Positions 4,842 through 6,756 of a DNA stretch of 6,756 bases are shown here, piece after piece. The stretch comes from an uncultured Angelakisella sp. (GTDB lineage: Bacteria > Bacillota > Clostridia > Oscillospirales > Ruminococcaceae), in NCBI GenBank assembly GCA_904420255.1, contig CAJFUT010000223.1, forward strand, positions 1 to 6,756, in the 5' to 3' direction. Below the pieces are notes generated by a model that was not told the origin of the DNA, did no database searches, and saw nothing but the letters and a program-made list of their open reading frames with translations. Each line of letters begins with the position of its first letter. Within the stretch, counting starts at the first letter, position 1. Both the position numbers and the translations under genes were made by a program.

Positions 4842-5111
4842 ATGCGCGCTGTTGTTACCGTCATCGGCAAGGACATGGTGGGCATCCTGGCAAAGGTGTC
4901 CGCCGCCTGCGCCCAGGCCAACGCCAACGTCATCGAGGTCACCCAGTCGGTGCTCCAGGATCTGTTCGCCATGATCATGCTGGTGGACATCCAGAACCTG
5001 AACCTGCCCTTCGACCAGTTCGCCGCCTCGGTGGACCGCATCGGGGAGGAGATGAACCTTTCCACCCATGTGATGCATGAGGACATCTTCAATTCCATGC
5101 ACCATATTTAA
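4842..5111 (+). CDS. ACT domain-containing protein (UPF0237 family)
   Basis: An 89-residue single ACT domain. ACT domains are beta-alpha-beta-beta-alpha-beta ligand sensors, usually for amino acids, and normally work as dimers. The first strand and the glycine loop are plain: [17 protein letters not shown] (4-20), whose G-x-D-x-x-GI core is the usual ligand-binding turn. The second strand region is [22 protein letters not shown] (29-50), and the C-terminal strand region lies in the last 20 residues. There is no attached enzyme or DNA-binding domain. The ATG at 4842 follows GGAGGAG (4828-4834) by 7 bases; an upstream in-frame ATG at 4818 would begin with a basic stretch before the domain and is less likely. 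It lies 20 bases before the DUF711 gene, the standard pairing for these two families across Firmicutes and some archaea. I infer that it senses a small molecule for the partner. No clear promoter is seen in the gap upstream. Confidence 0.93.
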   Translation: MRAVVTVIGKDMVGILAKVSAACAQANANVIEVTQSVLQDLFAMIMLVDIQNLNLPFDQFAASVDRIGEEMNLSTHVMHEDIFNSMHHI

Positions 5112-5131
5112 GGGTCAGGAGGAACCAAGCT

Positions 5132-6487
5132 ATGCTGGATACCAAGGACATTCTGGAAACCATCAGCATGATCGAGGACGACTGCCTGGACGTGCGGACC
5201 ACCACCATGGGCATCTCCCTGCTGGACTGCGCCACCGACGACATGGGCCGCACCTGCCAGCGGGTCTACGACAAAATCTGCCGCCTGGCCAAGGACCTGG
5301 TGAAGACCGGGGAGGACATCGAGCGGCAGTACGGCATCCCCATCATCAACAAGCGCATCGCCGTCACCCCCATCGCCATGATCGCAGGGCCCAGCGGCGG
5401 GGACCCGGTGGAGCTGGCAAAAACCCTCCAGCGGGCCGCCGACACCCTGGGGGTCAACTTCATCGGGGGATATTCCGCCCTGGTGCAGAAGGGTTTTTCC
5501 CCCGGGGACATGGCCCTCATCCGCTCCATCCCCGAGGCCCTGGCGGTGACTGAGAACATCTGCGCCTCGGTGAACGTGGGCTCCACCAAGGCGGGCATCA
5601 ATATGGACGCCGTGGCCCTCATGGGGGAGATGGTCACCGAAACCGCCCGGCGCACCGCCGACCGGGACTGCATCGGCGCCGCCAAGCTGGTGGTCCTCTG
5701 CAACGCCCCGGAGGATAACCCCTTTATGGCGGGGGCCTTCCACGGCCCGGGCGAGCCGGACTGCGAAATCAACGTGGGGGTTTCCGGCCCGGGGGTGGTG
5801 CGGTCGGTGCTTTCCAAAAATCCCGACGCCTCCATCAGCGAGGTGGCGGACATCATCAAGCGCACCGCCTTCAAAATCACCCGGATGGGGCAGCTGGTGG
5901 GCACCGAGGCCAGCCGCCGCCTGGGGGTGCCCTTCGGCATCGTGGACCTGAGCCTGGCCCCCACCCCCGCCATCGGGGACAGCGTGGCCCGGATCCTGGA
6001 GGAGATGGGCCTGGAGAGCTGCGGCGGCTGCGGCACCACCGCCTGCCTGGCCCTCCTCAACGACGCGGTGAAGAAGGGGGGCGTCATGGCCTCCTCCCGG
6101 GTGGGCGGCCTTTCCGGCGCCTTTATCCCCGTTTCCGAGGACGAGGGGATGATCGCCGCCGCGGTGCGGGGCTCCCTCTCTATCGAGAAGCTGGAGGCCA
6201 TGACGGCGGTGTGCAGCGTGGGGCTGGACATGATCGTCCTCCCCGGAGACACCACCTCCGAGGTCATCGCCGCCCTCATCGCCGACGAGGCCGCCATCGG
6301 CATGGTGAACTCCAAGACCACCGCCGTCCGGGTCATCCCCGCCATCGGCAAGAAGGAGGGGGAGATGCTGGAATTCGGTGGGCTGCTGGGCAGCGGCCCC
6401 GTCATGCCCATCAGCCGCTGCTCCCCCGCCAAGTTCATCCGCCGGGGCGGGCAGATCCCCGCACCCATGCAGAGCCTCAAAAATTAG
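5132..6487 (+). CDS. PFL family protein (DUF711, UPF0210)
   Basis: A 451-residue protein of the UPF0210/DUF711 family, length as usual, with no signal peptide. The family has the fold of pyruvate formate-lyase-like enzymes, hence its database name, but catalytic activity has not been shown. Recognisable blocks include [14 protein letters not shown] (20-33), [14 protein letters not shown] (79-92), the cysteine cluster CGGCGTTAC (Cys297, Cys300, Cys305) and the C-terminal [15 protein letters not shown] see no glycyl-radical RVxGY-type motif, so ordinary PFL chemistry is not supported. AGGAGG (5117-5122) precedes the ATG by 9 bases. It forms an operon with the ACT gene 20 bases upstream and is closed by a terminator. 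Long open frames on the opposite strand (5108-6583 and 5266-6480) are composition shadows of this gene. The family call is very sure; function is unknown. Confidence 0.95.
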   Translation: MLDTKDILETISMIEDDCLDVRTTTMGISLLDCATDDMGRTCQRVYDKICRLAKDLVKTGEDIERQYGIPIINKRIAVTPIAMIAGPSGGDPVELAKTLQRAADTLGVNFIGGYSALVQKGFSPGDMALIRSIPEALAVTENICASVNVGSTKAGINMDAVALMGEMVTETARRTADRDCIGAAKLVVLCNAPEDNPFMAGAFHGPGEPDCEINVGVSGPGVVRSVLSKNPDASISEVADIIKRTAFKITRMGQLVGTEASRRLGVPFGIVDLSLAPTPAIGDSVARILEEMGLESCGGCGTTACLALLNDAVKKGGVMASSRVGGLSGAFIPVSEDEGMIAAAVRGSLSIEKLEAMTAVCSVGLDMIVLPGDTTSEVIAALIADEAAIGMVNSKTTAVRVIPAIGKKEGEMLEFGGLLGSGPVMPISRCSPAKFIRRGGQIPAPMQSLKN

Positions 6488-6515
6488 CGGGCCGAAGGCC
6501 CGCAACCTCTTTTTT
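6487..6515 (+). terminator. Intrinsic terminator of the ACT/DUF711 operon
   Basis: GCGGGCC (6487-6493), loop GAA, GGCCCGC (6497-6503): a perfect 7-bp stem whose first base is the last base of the TAG stop. A six-base run of T lies at 6510-6515, after a 6-base spacer (AACCTC). The spacer makes it slightly atypical, but the stem is strong. Confidence 0.75.
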
Positions 6516-6756
6516 GCATCGCTGCGCAGATGGAAGACTTTCGGGTTGCTGCTGCGCGGGGCTACTGATTTCTGCAACGTCACGCTTCATTCTAATTTTT
6601 GTTCCGCTCGAAGCGCCGGTTCACAGATGCTACTTTCTGAATTGCCAGAAAGTAGCCAAAGAGCAACCAAGGGGCAAGCCCCTTGGAACCCCGCCGGGGC
6701 GAAAGGAAGCGGAGGGGGGCTCCGGCTTGGCCCGCCATTGGTTTCATGGCCGGTTC
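6516..6756. other. Right-edge non-coding region
   Basis: 241 bases to the window edge with no convincing gene on either strand. Composition drops and is mixed from 6525 to 6630, then rises sharply. The left half shows only small features: a GTTGC/GCAAC pair around 6545-6577 and CGCT-CGA-AGCG at 6605-6615. The right half holds the palindrome cluster described separately. One + frame beginning with an ATG at 6627 stays open to the edge (43 codons), but it reads straight through the palindromes, has no Shine-Dalgarno and uses Gly/Pro-rich composition. I regard it as a by-product of the repeat. Confidence 0.5.
6629..6699. repeat. Cluster of three tandem hairpins (palindromic element, copy 2)
   Basis: Hairpin 1: GCTACTTTCTG (6629-6639), loop AATTGC, CAGAAAGTAGC (6646-6656), a perfect 11-bp stem. 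Hairpin 2: CCAAGGGG (6667-6674), loop CAAG, CCCCTTGG (6679-6686), a perfect 8-bp stem. Hairpin 3: CCCC (6689-6692) and GGGG (6696-6699) around GCC. Hairpins 2 and 3 resemble 3504-3550 after tag. There is no T-tract after any of them, so they do not look like terminators; the operon already has one at 6487-6515. Dispersed elements of this sort occur between genes in GC-rich gut Clostridia (recalled, not checked). Confidence 0.65.

Noticed and set aside
4221..5105. A 294-codon - strand frame opposite the SDR and ACT genes
   Set aside because: It runs across the SDR terminator and two recognised genes, with composition typical of antisense GC-rich DNA.
6530..6568. Twelve-codon frame after the last terminator
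   Set aside because: No ribosome site, too short to judge, and no pattern beyond chance.
5108..6583. A 491-codon open frame on the - strand opposite the DUF711 gene, and another of 404 codons at 5266-6480
   Set aside because: The + strand frame is an unmistakable UPF0210 protein with a ribosome site. The antisense frames are His/Gly/Ala-rich or Met/Ser/Arg-rich composition shadows without family motifs.
1..6756. CRISPR array, tRNA or rRNA gene, insertion sequence, integrase, toxin-antitoxin or defence genes
   Set aside because: No regularly spaced repeats, no recognisable RNA gene, and no protein with transposase, nuclease or toxin motifs was seen on either strand.

Overview
The window is a GC-rich bacterial segment carrying nine protein-coding genes, one of them cut by the left edge. 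Gene content points to a GC-rich member of the Clostridia, most likely an Oscillospiraceae-type gut anaerobe. The indicators are a GTP-type PEP carboxykinase, a DUF1540 mini-protein, a GlpP antiterminator, an AIM24/TIGR00266 protein, the ACT-domain plus 'PFL family' (UPF0237/UPF0210) gene pair, strong GGAGG ribosome binding sites and many compact GC hairpin terminators. The lineage is an inference from these families and from style; no marker gene is present.

Layout, left to right. (1) 3-719 (+): C-terminal part of GTP-dependent PEP carboxykinase, closed by an intrinsic terminator. (2) 765-1169 (+): a hairpin-rich leader of about 230 bases, then a 57-residue cysteine-rich DUF1540 protein. (3) A shared bidirectional terminator at 1181-1210, where the + genes meet two - strand genes: glpP (start GTG at 1790) and, upstream of it, an AIM24-family gene (start ATG at 2553). 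Each has its own readable sigma-A-type promoter with a perfect TTGACA -35. (4) A 333-base divergent intergenic region (2554-2886) with several inverted repeats. (5) 2887-3456 (+): tag, 3-methyladenine DNA glycosylase I, conspicuously AT-rich against GC-rich surroundings and with its own promoter-like and terminator signals; it looks like a recently acquired single-gene island. (6) 3658-4005 (+): an unrecognised 115-residue two-helix membrane protein, followed 26 bases later by a FabG/YmfI-like short-chain reductase (4032-4766) and a terminator. (7) 4842-6487 (+): a two-gene operon of an ACT-domain protein and a DUF711/UPF0210 protein, closed by a terminator. (8) 6516-6756: no convincing gene, but a cluster of strong palindromes that resembles a second hairpin element after tag.

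Functionally the window is a mosaic of small transcription units rather than one pathway: gluconeogenesis (pckG), glycerol-3-phosphate-responsive regulation (glpP, without its usual glp targets in view), alkylation repair (tag), a reductase, and several conserved families with no established role (DUF1540, AIM24, ACT+DUF711). The best candidate for an undescribed system is the ACT+DUF711 pair. The best structural candidates are the repeated palindromic element (near 3504 and 6629) and the folded leader of the DUF1540 gene. Nothing here is a defence system, CRISPR array or transposon.
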